Source: a virus. Taken from it: a stretch of 64,000 bases of DNA. The position numbers and the translations under genes are program-made. The stretch is from the IMG/VR virus record IMGVR_UViG_3300009181_006602, positions 26,525 through 90,524 of that record, one strand, 5' to 3'. The notes under the pieces were generated by a model, which ran no database searches, had not been told where the DNA came from, and worked only from the letters and a program-made list of their open reading frames with translations. Each line of letters opens with the position of its first letter. Position 1 is the stretch's first letter. Of this stretch, positions 9,887 to 16,863 are shown piece by piece.

Positions 9887-10885
9887 CTAAAAATCTTCTT
9901 CATTAGATCCGAAGACTAAAGTAAATAAATGTATGAAACAATCAGATCCCGAATCATCGACTATAAGTTTTCCAATAAAAAACACGTGATGACTTGCTAC
10001 TTTGATAGATTGCGAATTATTATAAACCTTGCCGTAGTCAATAACGTCTAGTTTTCTTACTTCGTTATTTGTTATTTCAAAAAATTGTGCAACAATATCA
10101 TTATCTCTTGATGTTGGATCGAAATAAATTACTCTTGAGTTTTCTTCATAGCTCTTTAGTTCTTGCGTTATTCTTTTAAACGTAAGTTTTTCAATTTTCC
10201 CCCATGGAGGATAGTTTCCTAACCCATATCCGCTATTAATTAAAGCTGAGATGTTCGTTTTGTCAGCGGTGCCTGGTCTTGTCTTCTTAATAGGTGGCAG
10301 CCATTTAAAGTTAATTAAATTTCTTAACTTTTCATCATTAAATAGTGAGTCTATTAAAGACGTATTCGTTGGTTGAATTAATTGAATCGTTTCTTTATTA
10401 GGTACGATTTTAAATTCTACCTCGTTAGGGCTCAAGGCAAATTGATCATCATTAAACAATCTGTCTATCGTACTTAAAATTTGTAGTTGTTTGAAACTAT
10501 CTATAGAGGAACTTAATATACCTTCTATTTGAGAAGCGAATTTAGATCCAGAGACTATGGTATCGGAAATGGAGCCAGATATAAAATTCGTCTCTACTTT
10601 TTTTAATTTCCCGCGACTAATGTTATGAGTAGGATTGTATGAATTTAATAAACCTGAATCATCTGCTTCAAAAGTTATTTGATCTTGTGGAACGTTAAAC
10701 GCTTCAAGATATATTTTCCTAGTCGGGTCTATGTGGCCTTCTAATGTATCTGATTCATAAACAACATGAGCGTCGGTAAACGTAGCGTAATTGATACTAA
10801 ACGTGTTAGCAGCAAGTTGACGTCTACCTTCATGCGTTATAATCGCATCAATCACTCTAGATTTATTATCTAATATTCCGCTCAT
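9887..10885 (-). CDS. Virion-type protein, paralogous N-terminus to the 531-1238 protein
   Basis: 332 residues from ATG at 10883-10885. A longer frame could use TTG at 10898-10900, but the ATG gives MSGILDNKSRVIDAIITHEG followed by RRQLAANTFSINYATFTDA, which lines up with MGYLDNSTNNIILDAVLT and GRQALARNDGSFRVAKFS of the protein at 531-1238. The shared pattern (LDN, hydrophobic stretch, GR..LA, then F.V/I.YA.F) suggests a common docking module. The remainder is unlike the paralogue. It is the first gene of the leftward structural run, next to phoH. Exact role unknown. Confidence 0.65.
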   Translation of the reverse strand: MSGILDNKSRVIDAIITHEGRRQLAANTFSINYATFTDAHVVYESDTLEGHIDPTRKIYLEAFNVPQDQITFEADDSGLLNSYNPTHNISRGKLKKVETNFISGSISDTIVSGSKFASQIEGILSSSIDSFKQLQILSTIDRLFNDDQFALSPNEVEFKIVPNKETIQLIQPTNTSLIDSLFNDEKLRNLINFKWLPPIKKTRPGTADKTNISALINSGYGLGNYPPWGKIEKLTFKRITQELKSYEENSRVIYFDPTSRDNDIVAQFFEITNNEVRKLDVIDYGKVYNNSQSIKVASHHVFFIGKLIVDDSGSDCFIHLFTLVFGSNEEDF

Positions 10886-10935
10886 GTTTCTACATACCAA
10901 ATATGTAAGATTGTTAGAATGTGGCCTATTTAGTG

Positions 10936-12351
10936 CTAGAGTATCTTGGATGCCAAGGTGGCTAATTCCGAGCGCTCGCCCTTAATAAGACTAACATGAC
11001 CTGCGATGCTATGTTCTTTAAACTTTTCAACTGCATAAGTTAAGCCATTTGTAAAAGTATCAACGTGAACGTTGTCAATCTGTTCAATGTCTCCAGTGAG
11101 AACTATTTTAGTTCCGTCGCCAACTCGAGTAATAATAGTCTTCAATTCATGCATCGAAAGATTTTGAGCCTCATCAATAATAACATAAGCGTTTGGAATT
11201 GATCGACCTCGAATAAATGTAATCGCCTCTATTTCAATAAGCCCTTTTTCTTGCATTAGTGCCAAATAATATTCATCGCTAATTCTAGACTTTGCTGAGT
11301 CGGCCACAGCACGTTTTTTATTTCCTTTTCTATTATTCATTAAGAAATTAATATTATCTCTAATTGGTGCTATCCATGGTTCCATTTTTTCTTCGAGTGT
11401 GCCTGGAAGAAATCCGATGTCTTTACCGACAGGCTGGACAGGTCTAGTCACAATAAGCTTTTCATATTTAGCATGGTCAGGACTTCCTATTCCTTTAAGC
11501 TGTTCTAGTGCAGCCGCAATAGCCAATAAAGTTTTTCCTGTACCTGATGGACCAGTTAGCGTAAGAAGTTTAATATCATTGTCGAATAGTAGATCTAACG
11601 AAAATGTTTGTTCTTTGTTACGAGGCTTAAGTCCAAAAGCTTGTTCAATTTTAGCAATAGGAATTAACGGTTGCGAAGGCTCAATACACTTTGTCAACGC
11701 TGATCTTGTCGTCTTTCCGTCTATGCCTGTGTTTTTTATTACAACTATTTGATTTGGATACAACGAGTTGTTGCTTGCTTCTTCAGGCGAAAGTAATAAC
11801 TCACTTTCTTTATAAAATTGTTCTACACGATTCTCATTGACCTCGACAACAGCAACGCCTCTATAGAAGTGCTCGGCGTCAGGAGTTACTCTCATGTTTA
11901 AATAATCCTCGCACTTGATTCCTAAAGAATCGCACTTAATTCTAACATTAATATCCTTACTAACAAGAATAGCAAACTTACTATTCTCATAATTGTTAAA
12001 GACGCTTTCTTGCTTAAGCTGCAACATAAAAGAAATAATCATGTTATCTACCTTGGAAGATGATAGCTCAGGAGGCAAATTAATTAAGCTTCCAGGATTT
12101 ATTGCGGCAATTCTTAACGTGCCACCTCTTTGTAGCGCAACGCCTTCAACTAAACTACCTTTTAATCGCAGCGCGTCGAGTGTCTTAGATGTTTGTCTAG
12201 CATTTCTTCCAACCTCATCAAGACGACTTTTATGATGATCAAGTTCTTCGAGTACTGCCATCGGTATAATAAGATCATTGTCTTCAAATGAAAATATCGC
12301 AGATGGATCACTAAGCAAAACGTTGGTGTCTAAAACGTATGTTTTTTTCAT
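10936..12351 (-). CDS. phoH: PhoH family protein (PIN domain + PhoH ATPase)
   Basis: 471 residues from the ATG at 12349-12351; a TTG five codons upstream is less likely. The N-terminus is a PIN-type RNase domain (KKTYVLDTNVLLSDP, then an acidic EELD). The C-terminal half is a PhoH P-loop ATPase: Walker A GPSGTGKT near residue 268, then TRPVQPVGKDIGFLPGTLEE, and Walker B VIIDEAQN followed by LTGDIEQID. PIN-PhoH proteins (PhoH2/YlaK type) are RNA helicase/RNase enzymes in bacteria, and phoH is a very common auxiliary gene in marine and T4-like phages. Role in infection is unproven; RNA turnover is the usual inference. It is divergent from the sigma-like gene at 12430 and shares its AT-rich control region. 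Confidence 0.93.
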   Translation of the reverse strand: MKKTYVLDTNVLLSDPSAIFSFEDNDLIIPMAVLEELDHHKSRLDEVGRNARQTSKTLDALRLKGSLVEGVALQRGGTLRIAAINPGSLINLPPELSSSKVDNMIISFMLQLKQESVFNNYENSKFAILVSKDINVRIKCDSLGIKCEDYLNMRVTPDAEHFYRGVAVVEVNENRVEQFYKESELLLSPEEASNNSLYPNQIVVIKNTGIDGKTTRSALTKCIEPSQPLIPIAKIEQAFGLKPRNKEQTFSLDLLFDNDIKLLTLTGPSGTGKTLLAIAAALEQLKGIGSPDHAKYEKLIVTRPVQPVGKDIGFLPGTLEEKMEPWIAPIRDNINFLMNNRKGNKKRAVADSAKSRISDEYYLALMQEKGLIEIEAITFIRGRSIPNAYVIIDEAQNLSMHELKTIITRVGDGTKIVLTGDIEQIDNVHVDTFTNGLTYAVEKFKEHSIAGHVSLIKGERSELATLASKIL

Positions 12352-12398
12352 ATAACCTATAAACAATTATACTATATAATTAAACAATTAAATACTGA
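12352..12398. promoter_or_regulatory. Divergent AT-rich promoter region (candidate -10 boxes both ways)
   Basis: The short space between phoH and the sigma-like gene holds TATAAT on the plus strand at 12375-12380 and TATAAT on the minus strand (complement at 12366-12371). No good -35 hexamer is visible for either. Divergent transcription from here is inferred from gene orientation. Confidence 0.4.
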
Positions 12399-12435
12399 TT
12401 TCATAGGATTGTCTAAGTTAGACAATCCTATGAAA
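12399..12435. promoter_or_regulatory. Perfect 37-bp palindrome over the start of the sigma-like gene
   Basis: Two 18-bp arms (left TTTCATAGGATTGTCTAA, right its exact reverse complement) are separated by the single base G at 12417. The right arm contains the only early ATG (12430-12432) of the downstream gene. As DNA it could be an operator for a dimeric repressor. As RNA it would fold into a long hairpin that hides the start codon. There is no T-tract, so a terminator is unlikely. Confidence 0.75.
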
Positions 12436-12699
12436 AGAAAAAAACTAAAAACGATATCAGATAATACTTGTTTTTCACTTCATGAACATTACAATGTTGA
12501 ATGTCAAAAAAAGACTTGCAACAATTGGATCAATTATTCAGAAGGAAAAAACTGTGTTGTAATATCTTCAAAGTCTGGTCCTAAAACTCTTCAGGAGATT
12601 GGTCAAATCTATAATTTAACTAGAATGAGAATTTGCCAAATAGAAAAAAATATCTATGAAAAAGTAAAAAACTTAATCATTCAAGAAATTCAAGAATAA
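12430..12699 (+). CDS. Small sigma-70 region 4-like DNA-binding protein
   Basis: 89 residues. The C-terminal half reads like sigma-70 region 4: GPKTLQEIGQIYNLTRMRIC then QIEKNIYEKVKNL at residues 50-82, matching the usual TL.EIG..F.VTR.R.RQIE helix-turn-helix. Ahead of it are cysteines at about 14, 25, 30 and 42, which might bind a metal. It lacks regions 2 and 3, so it cannot be a complete sigma factor; a promoter-recognition or anti/co-sigma role is inferred. The ATG lies inside the 37-bp palindrome and has no clear Shine-Dalgarno. A TTG start at 12409 is possible but also sits in the palindrome. It converges with the next gene with no bases between the two stop codons. Confidence 0.75.
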   Translation: MKRKKLKTISDNTCFSLHEHYNVECQKKTCNNWINYSEGKNCVVISSKSGPKTLQEIGQIYNLTRMRICQIEKNIYEKVKNLIIQEIQE

Positions 12700-13284
12700 T
12701 CATTTTTTGTTATTCGTCAATCTTGAAGTCTTATCTCGCTTTTTTTGCTTTGGCATTATGCTGTTGATAACCTCGACAGCTTCTACAGCTTCTACAGATT
12801 CTACAGCTTCTACAGCTTCTACAGACTCTACAGCCTCTACAGATTCTACAGCCTCTACAGATTCTACAGCCTCTACAGATTCTACAGCCTCTACAGATTC
12901 TACAGCCTCTACAGATTCTACAGCTTCTATAACGTCTATAGTCTCGATAGCTTCGAGAACTGCAGGAAGTACATAAGACGTATTTTCTAAGAGCTCACTT
13001 GTCTTAGTAACTTCGGCTGCTGAAGCGAAATGTAAACCATTTTTAACTTCAGCAGCTATCGTTAACTTTTCGTTTAACGAAATATGATTAGTGACAGGTG
13101 CTAGCACGGAAGACGTTACTTTAAAAGACGATTCTTCTACTTTTTGCTCAGGCTCAAGTTTTAGTTTCGTCTTAGCAGATTCGTCAACAAGACAGCCAGA
13201 CTTGTTAGTCTTAGTGTGACATTTTTTAGGATCTAATTCTAGATTAAAAATATCAGCTAATATTGCTTTGTTGTGCGCAGGCAT
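12700..13284 (-). CDS. Low-complexity protein with VEAVES hexapeptide repeats
   Basis: 194 residues from ATG at 13282-13284; a TTG three codons upstream is the alternative. The N-terminal part (MPAHNKAILADIFNLELD) is ordinary. From about residue 120 the chain becomes a run of alternating VEAVES/VEA units, then ends in a lysine-rich tail (KQKKRDKTSRLTNNKK). The run would be a highly acidic, extended or helical segment. No known domain recognised. The repeat is built from nine-base units, so the antisense frames are also open, which makes coding status slightly uncertain. The adjoining 13290-13478 gene ends just upstream, suggesting a small operon. Confidence 0.6.
   Translation of the reverse strand: MPAHNKAILADIFNLELDPKKCHTKTNKSGCLVDESAKTKLKLEPEQKVEESSFKVTSSVLAPVTNHISLNEKLTIAAEVKNGLHFASAAEVTKTSELLENTSYVLPAVLEAIETIDVIEAVESVEAVESVEAVESVEAVESVEAVESVEAVESVEAVEAVESVEAVEAVEVINSIMPKQKKRDKTSRLTNNKK
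12775..12930. repeat. Tandem 9/18-bp minisatellite inside a coding region
   Basis: The plus strand shows repeated TCTACAGNN nine-mers. From about 12821 to 12920 these organise into an 18-base unit ACAGATTCTACAGCCTCT repeated a little over five times with almost no substitutions. Unit length is a multiple of three, so copy-number changes keep the reading frame. The near-identity of copies points to recent expansion by slippage or recombination. Confidence 0.9.
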
Positions 13285-13289
13285 AAAAA

Positions 13290-13478
13290 TCAATCTTTCT
13301 TATCAGTCTCAATTGTCAACTTAACAAGCTCTTTAGACTTTGTTTGAAGTTGACGAAGACCTTTTCTAGCCCGAACGCCTGCTGCGGCTGTACCGTTCGC
13401 ATTTTTTAACATGTCTGGTTCGAGAGCTTCAACTAGCGTCTTAAATTCGTTCCACTTATCTAAAACTGTATTTTCCAT
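13290..13478 (-). CDS. Hc1-like small protein (histone H1-like)
   Basis: 62 residues. The pattern WNEFKTLVEALEPDMLKNA, GTAAAGVRARKGLRQLQ, KSKELVKLTIETDKK resembles the N-terminal helical part of the chlamydial Hc1 / bacterial histone-H1-like family (long amphipathic helix, AA..R.RK..RQL, then K..V). The very basic C-terminal tail of full-size Hc1 is missing, so the protein is nearly charge-balanced. DNA binding or a nucleoid role is therefore inference only. The start is supported by AGGA about eight bases upstream of ATG. It is followed closely by the VEAVES-repeat gene. Confidence 0.7.
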   Translation of the reverse strand: MENTVLDKWNEFKTLVEALEPDMLKNANGTAAAGVRARKGLRQLQTKSKELVKLTIETDKKD

Positions 13479-13539
13479 ATTTTTTTCCTAAGCGTATCTA
13501 GAACATATTCATATAAATTGTGTAACAGTAAATATAAAT

Positions 13540-15186
13540 TCAACAACTAATATTAAACTCTTTTAGAAATAGGTTTCTATTCATTTTATAAAATCTTTCC
13601 CAATCGCTATCGAGAATATAAGACGCGGCATGGTCGGTTTCATTTCTAATAGATCTGCCTAAGGATTGAATGATAGACTTAGCAGTCATATAAGAATACC
13701 ACTTTTCGTTTTTTTCCATGCGCTTCTTAACCACTAAACTACCGAGGTAAGGAAAAGGCACTTTACATATAATCTGAAATCTACTTAAATCATCCCGTAA
13801 GTCTACGCCTTCCATCATTGATGGACTTAACAAAACAGTCGGATCTTTACTACTAATATGAATATTTAAAACTTCGTCTCTATTAATCGAATCATGAAGC
13901 AATAATCGAGGGGAGTTAATATTCTCCTTGACGTATTTCGCAATCCTATAGTTCGTACAATGAATGATACCTTTGTCATTTGAGTGCTTCTCTAAAAGCA
14001 TCTTAACAGTTTCTACCATAACGGGTAATGTTTTATCTATCATGGATTTTGACATACTTCCAACAGGAATATAATGAATTGGTCTATTTTCTATCGGAAA
14101 TGGCGAAGGAATAGACAAGTAAGCTACATCGTTTAAATCTAGACCTAGTGAAGAACAAAAAATGTTTTTATCTACGATAGTAGCAGACATCATGAGTATC
14201 CTGCCTCCAAGCTTAAAAAGTGTATCATGACTATAAGGAGAAACATTGATAGATTTAAATTCGTATTTCTTACCTGCATTTTTACTATCAGATGCTGGGA
14301 TAGCTACGTTCATCGTCCAGTTTTCAGTATTATAAACCTCAATAAATTTATCGATTTTATTAAGATGTTTATCTAGTAACTCATATTGTTTTGAATAAAT
14401 TCCGTATCCTTCAATATCATTACTAAGTTTTAATAGCGACTTTTCTATTGAGCGCATATGCTTTTTTAGTGCCTTTAGATAAGTCGTCTTTACCCATTCG
14501 TGGATGATTGTTTGCGAATCTGAGCGTGGTGGTTTACACTTAACAATATCTCTCGCAAACTTTTCAGAAAAAGTAACTTCGATAAATTTGCTTAATTCAG
14601 ATTCTGTATTGTGAGCTTCATCAATAACCAATAACGCTCTAGGTTCTAATTTGCCTGAATATGCAGATTCAGCAAGAATATACGGAAAATTCGTTATAGA
14701 AATAGGCGAGTCAATAAACTGTTGCTTTTCTATTGAATATGGACAATTAGTCTTGCAATGCTTTTGAAATTCAGTACCTACCAACTGTTTTGTCAATTTA
14801 GACAACACTCTTTTAGATTCTGCGCAGGTTTGATCTTCATAAAACCCACAATGATAATTACTGGAAGACTTGATAGACTTAACTAGATTTTTCTCTGACG
14901 TCGGTCCAAAATCGTTTAAATACTGTTGTTGCAATATTTTTTGTGTAGTGACGATATAAGTCCCTGTGAGCGTGTCACCATTTTGATCGCGTAAAGAAGA
15001 TCCATGCGCATCCATATATCTAGCTACACATACGCCCGTAGCTGATTTACCTACGCCTGTGCCTAGTTCTAGGACTACGTATTTTTTCCCGCTTTCGAAT
15101 GCATCAAGAACATATTCAATAGCTTTTCCTTGTTCGGGTCTAATTTTTGAGAAAGGAAAGTATCGTATATAGTCATGAAGAGGCAT
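13540..15186 (-). CDS. DinG/XPD-like superfamily 2 DNA helicase with Fe-S cluster motif
   Basis: 548 residues. Walker A LELGTGVGKSAT (Lys47) follows a Q-motif-like region. Four cysteines at 113, 121, 144 and 148 are spaced like the 4Fe-4S cluster of XPD/DinG. Walker B is VIDEAHN (DEAH at 189-192). Late motifs are SPSMMEGVDLRDD (motif V) and QSLGRSIRNETDHA (motif VI). This set is diagnostic of the Rad3/XPD/DinG family of 5'-3' DNA helicases. The nuclease domain found in some DinG proteins is absent. Probable role: phage DNA replication, repair or recombination. It is a single gene with short spacers on both sides. Confidence 0.9.
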   Translation of the reverse strand: MPLHDYIRYFPFSKIRPEQGKAIEYVLDAFESGKKYVVLELGTGVGKSATGVCVARYMDAHGSSLRDQNGDTLTGTYIVTTQKILQQQYLNDFGPTSEKNLVKSIKSSSNYHCGFYEDQTCAESKRVLSKLTKQLVGTEFQKHCKTNCPYSIEKQQFIDSPISITNFPYILAESAYSGKLEPRALLVIDEAHNTESELSKFIEVTFSEKFARDIVKCKPPRSDSQTIIHEWVKTTYLKALKKHMRSIEKSLLKLSNDIEGYGIYSKQYELLDKHLNKIDKFIEVYNTENWTMNVAIPASDSKNAGKKYEFKSINVSPYSHDTLFKLGGRILMMSATIVDKNIFCSSLGLDLNDVAYLSIPSPFPIENRPIHYIPVGSMSKSMIDKTLPVMVETVKMLLEKHSNDKGIIHCTNYRIAKYVKENINSPRLLLHDSINRDEVLNIHISSKDPTVLLSPSMMEGVDLRDDLSRFQIICKVPFPYLGSLVVKKRMEKNEKWYSYMTAKSIIQSLGRSIRNETDHAASYILDSDWERFYKMNRNLFLKEFNISC

Positions 15187-15238
15187 AAGTATATACTACG
15201 ACTATTACGAAAAACTTTGCACCAGTTACATCAAGAAT

Positions 15239-15835
15239 TTATTCGGCGCCGATAATTTTATCTACAATTCCCATTTCAACGGCTTGTTGAGGCGTCAAGA
15301 AAAAGTCATGACCAGCTTTCATAAGTTTGTCAATATTTTCTTTTTTCATCTTTGTTTCTGACATGAGAGCTGTAACCATTAGTTCATGCAATCTTTCAAA
15401 TTCCTTCATTTCGTTCATGGCCTCGAATACGTTGCCAAGCACTCCACCTGAAATAGGATGAATCATAATTCTAGCAGAACGTCCTATCATTCTCTTGCCT
15501 TTGACACCAGAAGCAAGAAGCAAAACACCGGCTGACATAACCTTACCTAATGCTATGGTATAGACATCGCATGGGAGGAATTTAATGGTATCATAAAGAG
15601 AGAACATCTCATCGACTGATCCACCATAAGTTGAAATTACAAGATGAATTGGTTTGTGATTTTGATTTGCGAGATGAAGAAGTTGAACAATTACGCTGGA
15701 TATTGAGTGTTCATTAACTTCCCCATGAAGAACTACCAGTCTATCATCAGCGCCATGGGCGAGACTAGAGACGTAGTACGAATCATCGCTACTATTTGAT
15801 TTATTTTTATAAGCTGCGCTAACTGATCTACCCAT
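15239..15835 (-). CDS. clpP: ClpP-like serine protease
   Basis: 198 residues from the ATG at 15833-15835. A longer frame starting at 15862 exists, but the internal ATG has AAGGAA six bases upstream and overlaps the upstream stop by eight bases, so it is preferred. Family signatures: VISTYGGSV (oxyanion strand), GKVMSAGVLLLASG with the nucleophile Ser101, RIMIHP with His126, and GHDFFLTPQQAVEMGIVD with Asp177. The catalytic triad is thus complete. ClpP proteases degrade proteins with a AAA+ partner such as ClpX; no such partner is visible here, so it may use the host's, or act as a capsid-maturation protease as some phage ClpP-like enzymes do. Confidence 0.92.
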   Translation of the reverse strand: MGRSVSAAYKNKSNSSDDSYYVSSLAHGADDRLVVLHGEVNEHSISSVIVQLLHLANQNHKPIHLVISTYGGSVDEMFSLYDTIKFLPCDVYTIALGKVMSAGVLLLASGVKGKRMIGRSARIMIHPISGGVLGNVFEAMNEMKEFERLHELMVTALMSETKMKKENIDKLMKAGHDFFLTPQQAVEMGIVDKIIGAE

Positions 15836-16070
15836 TGTGTATTCCTTCGTATATACCAGCAATCGTTAAGTTTGGTACTAACTCTTTTAAAAAGCCAGAA
15901 ATATTCTGTGCCTTTTCGATATCTTCTAACTCTAAACTCAAATAATACATAATGAGATATTTTTGTCTTTCTGATATTCCAAATTGATATATCTCACCAA
16001 TAATTTTACGAGCAATAATGCTTTCTTCAGCTAGTTTATCTGCATTTGTTGAACCATAAAGTTCGCTCAT
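15828..16070 (-). CDS. Small hypothetical protein (80 aa)
   Basis: 80 residues, mostly helical and acidic, beginning MSELYGSTNADKLAEESIIA. No motif recognised. It overlaps the upstream zinc-ribbon-like gene by four bases and the downstream clpP by eight bases, so the three are translationally coupled. That coupling makes a partner or regulator of the protease a possibility, but nothing in the sequence shows it. Confidence 0.65.
   Translation of the reverse strand: MSELYGSTNADKLAEESIIARKIIGEIYQFGISERQKYLIMYYLSLELEDIEKAQNISGFLKELVPNLTIAGIYEGIHNG
15842..15847 (-). promoter_or_regulatory. Ribosome binding site deciding the clpP start
   Basis: AAGGAA on the minus strand followed by six bases and ATG at 15833-15835. 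It lies inside the 3' end of the upstream gene and supports the shorter ClpP. Confidence 0.65.
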
Positions 16071-16537
16071 ATTAATAGCCCAGATGATCTAGTGAATACT
16101 TCTACTTTACAAAGAGAATCACTTAAAATTACGATATACTTACCATGAATTTCTTCACCTTCAGTTTCTGTAGTCATAATTGCAAATTCTCCCCATTTTT
16201 TATTTTCTACAATAAATCTTGTAGCTTCCCAAGTTGCAAGATCAGCGAAACTGGCTTCGAGTACATTAGCAAAGTTAGGGTGCAAAGATGATTTGATGTC
16301 TTCAATTTTCATTAAAGAGTTCATGTTTTCCTTGGTGGGTAATACCTCAGACTTACACACATCGGTAACCTTATGTATGATTCCGCAATTGTTGCATTGC
16401 GCATATTTAGCAACAACATTCTCATCGTCATCTAGAACTGAAAAAACAACAAATTGATGTGGTGGTGGATTCTCTAACTTTTTAAATTGAGGTAGAACGC
16501 AGCGACACCTAATAAGATGTTTTTGTCCTCTACTCAT
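16067..16537 (-). CDS. Hypothetical protein with zinc-ribbon-like cysteines
   Basis: 156 residues. Cysteines at the N-terminus (IRCRC) and a CNNCG knuckle around residue 50, within AQCNNCGIIHKVTDVC, suggest a small zinc ribbon. The rest is alpha/beta with several aromatic residues (ADLATWEATRFIVENKKW). It overlaps both neighbours by four bases, placing it in one operon with the 87-residue gene upstream and the 80-residue gene and clpP downstream. Similar small Cys-containing proteins occur in large phages, function unknown. Confidence 0.65.
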   Translation of the reverse strand: MSRGQKHLIRCRCVLPQFKKLENPPPHQFVVFSVLDDDENVVAKYAQCNNCGIIHKVTDVCKSEVLPTKENMNSLMKIEDIKSSLHPNFANVLEASFADLATWEATRFIVENKKWGEFAIMTTETEGEEIHGKYIVILSDSLCKVEVFTRSSGLLI

Positions 16538-16797
16538 TTTTTCTTTTTTGGCGTTTCGTCGGTGACGCCTTCCACGAACGTTGTCTTCAACGAACGTTGA
16601 AAATTACTTAAACCTCTTTGATAACCTTGTGTTATAGAAATATCAACCATATCAACCACCAGTCTAAGTTGGTCATCTGTTAATTTTTGTCCGAGTGCGC
16701 CGGTGCTATTAGCAGAACTTAAATTAGCTTTAGTTAAATCTTTAGAATAATTAAGTAAGTTCAAAACTTCTTTAGAAACTTTATCTATTTTGTTCAT
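16534..16797 (-). CDS. Small hypothetical protein (87 aa)
   Basis: 87 residues, helical, starting MNKIDKVSKEVLNLLN and ending in a lysine tail (DETPKKKK). No family recognised. It appears to be the promoter-proximal gene of the leftward clpP operon. Upstream on the minus strand, at the complement of 16823-16832, CAATAAATAC resembles the T4 late promoter core TATAAATA, but the match is imperfect. Confidence 0.6.
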   Translation of the reverse strand: MNKIDKVSKEVLNLLNYSKDLTKANLSSANSTGALGQKLTDDQLRLVVDMVDISITQGYQRGLSNFQRSLKTTFVEGVTDETPKKKK

Positions 16798-16863
16798 TTG
16801 TGTACCGTATAAAAAGAATAATGTATTTATTGATGCAGGTAAACGTCGGGAGCCAGAAATACT

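Noticed and set aside
12399-12435. Palindrome as a rho-independent terminator.
   Set aside because: The stem is AT-rich, not followed by a T-run on either strand, and lies at gene starts.
12707-12990. Two open frames on the plus strand rich in Thr/Ala/Ser or Tyr/Ser/Phe across the repeat.
   Set aside because: They are the antisense frames of the nine-base minisatellite, which has no stop in several frames. The minus-strand frame has a normal N-terminal part, a basic tail and an operon neighbour.
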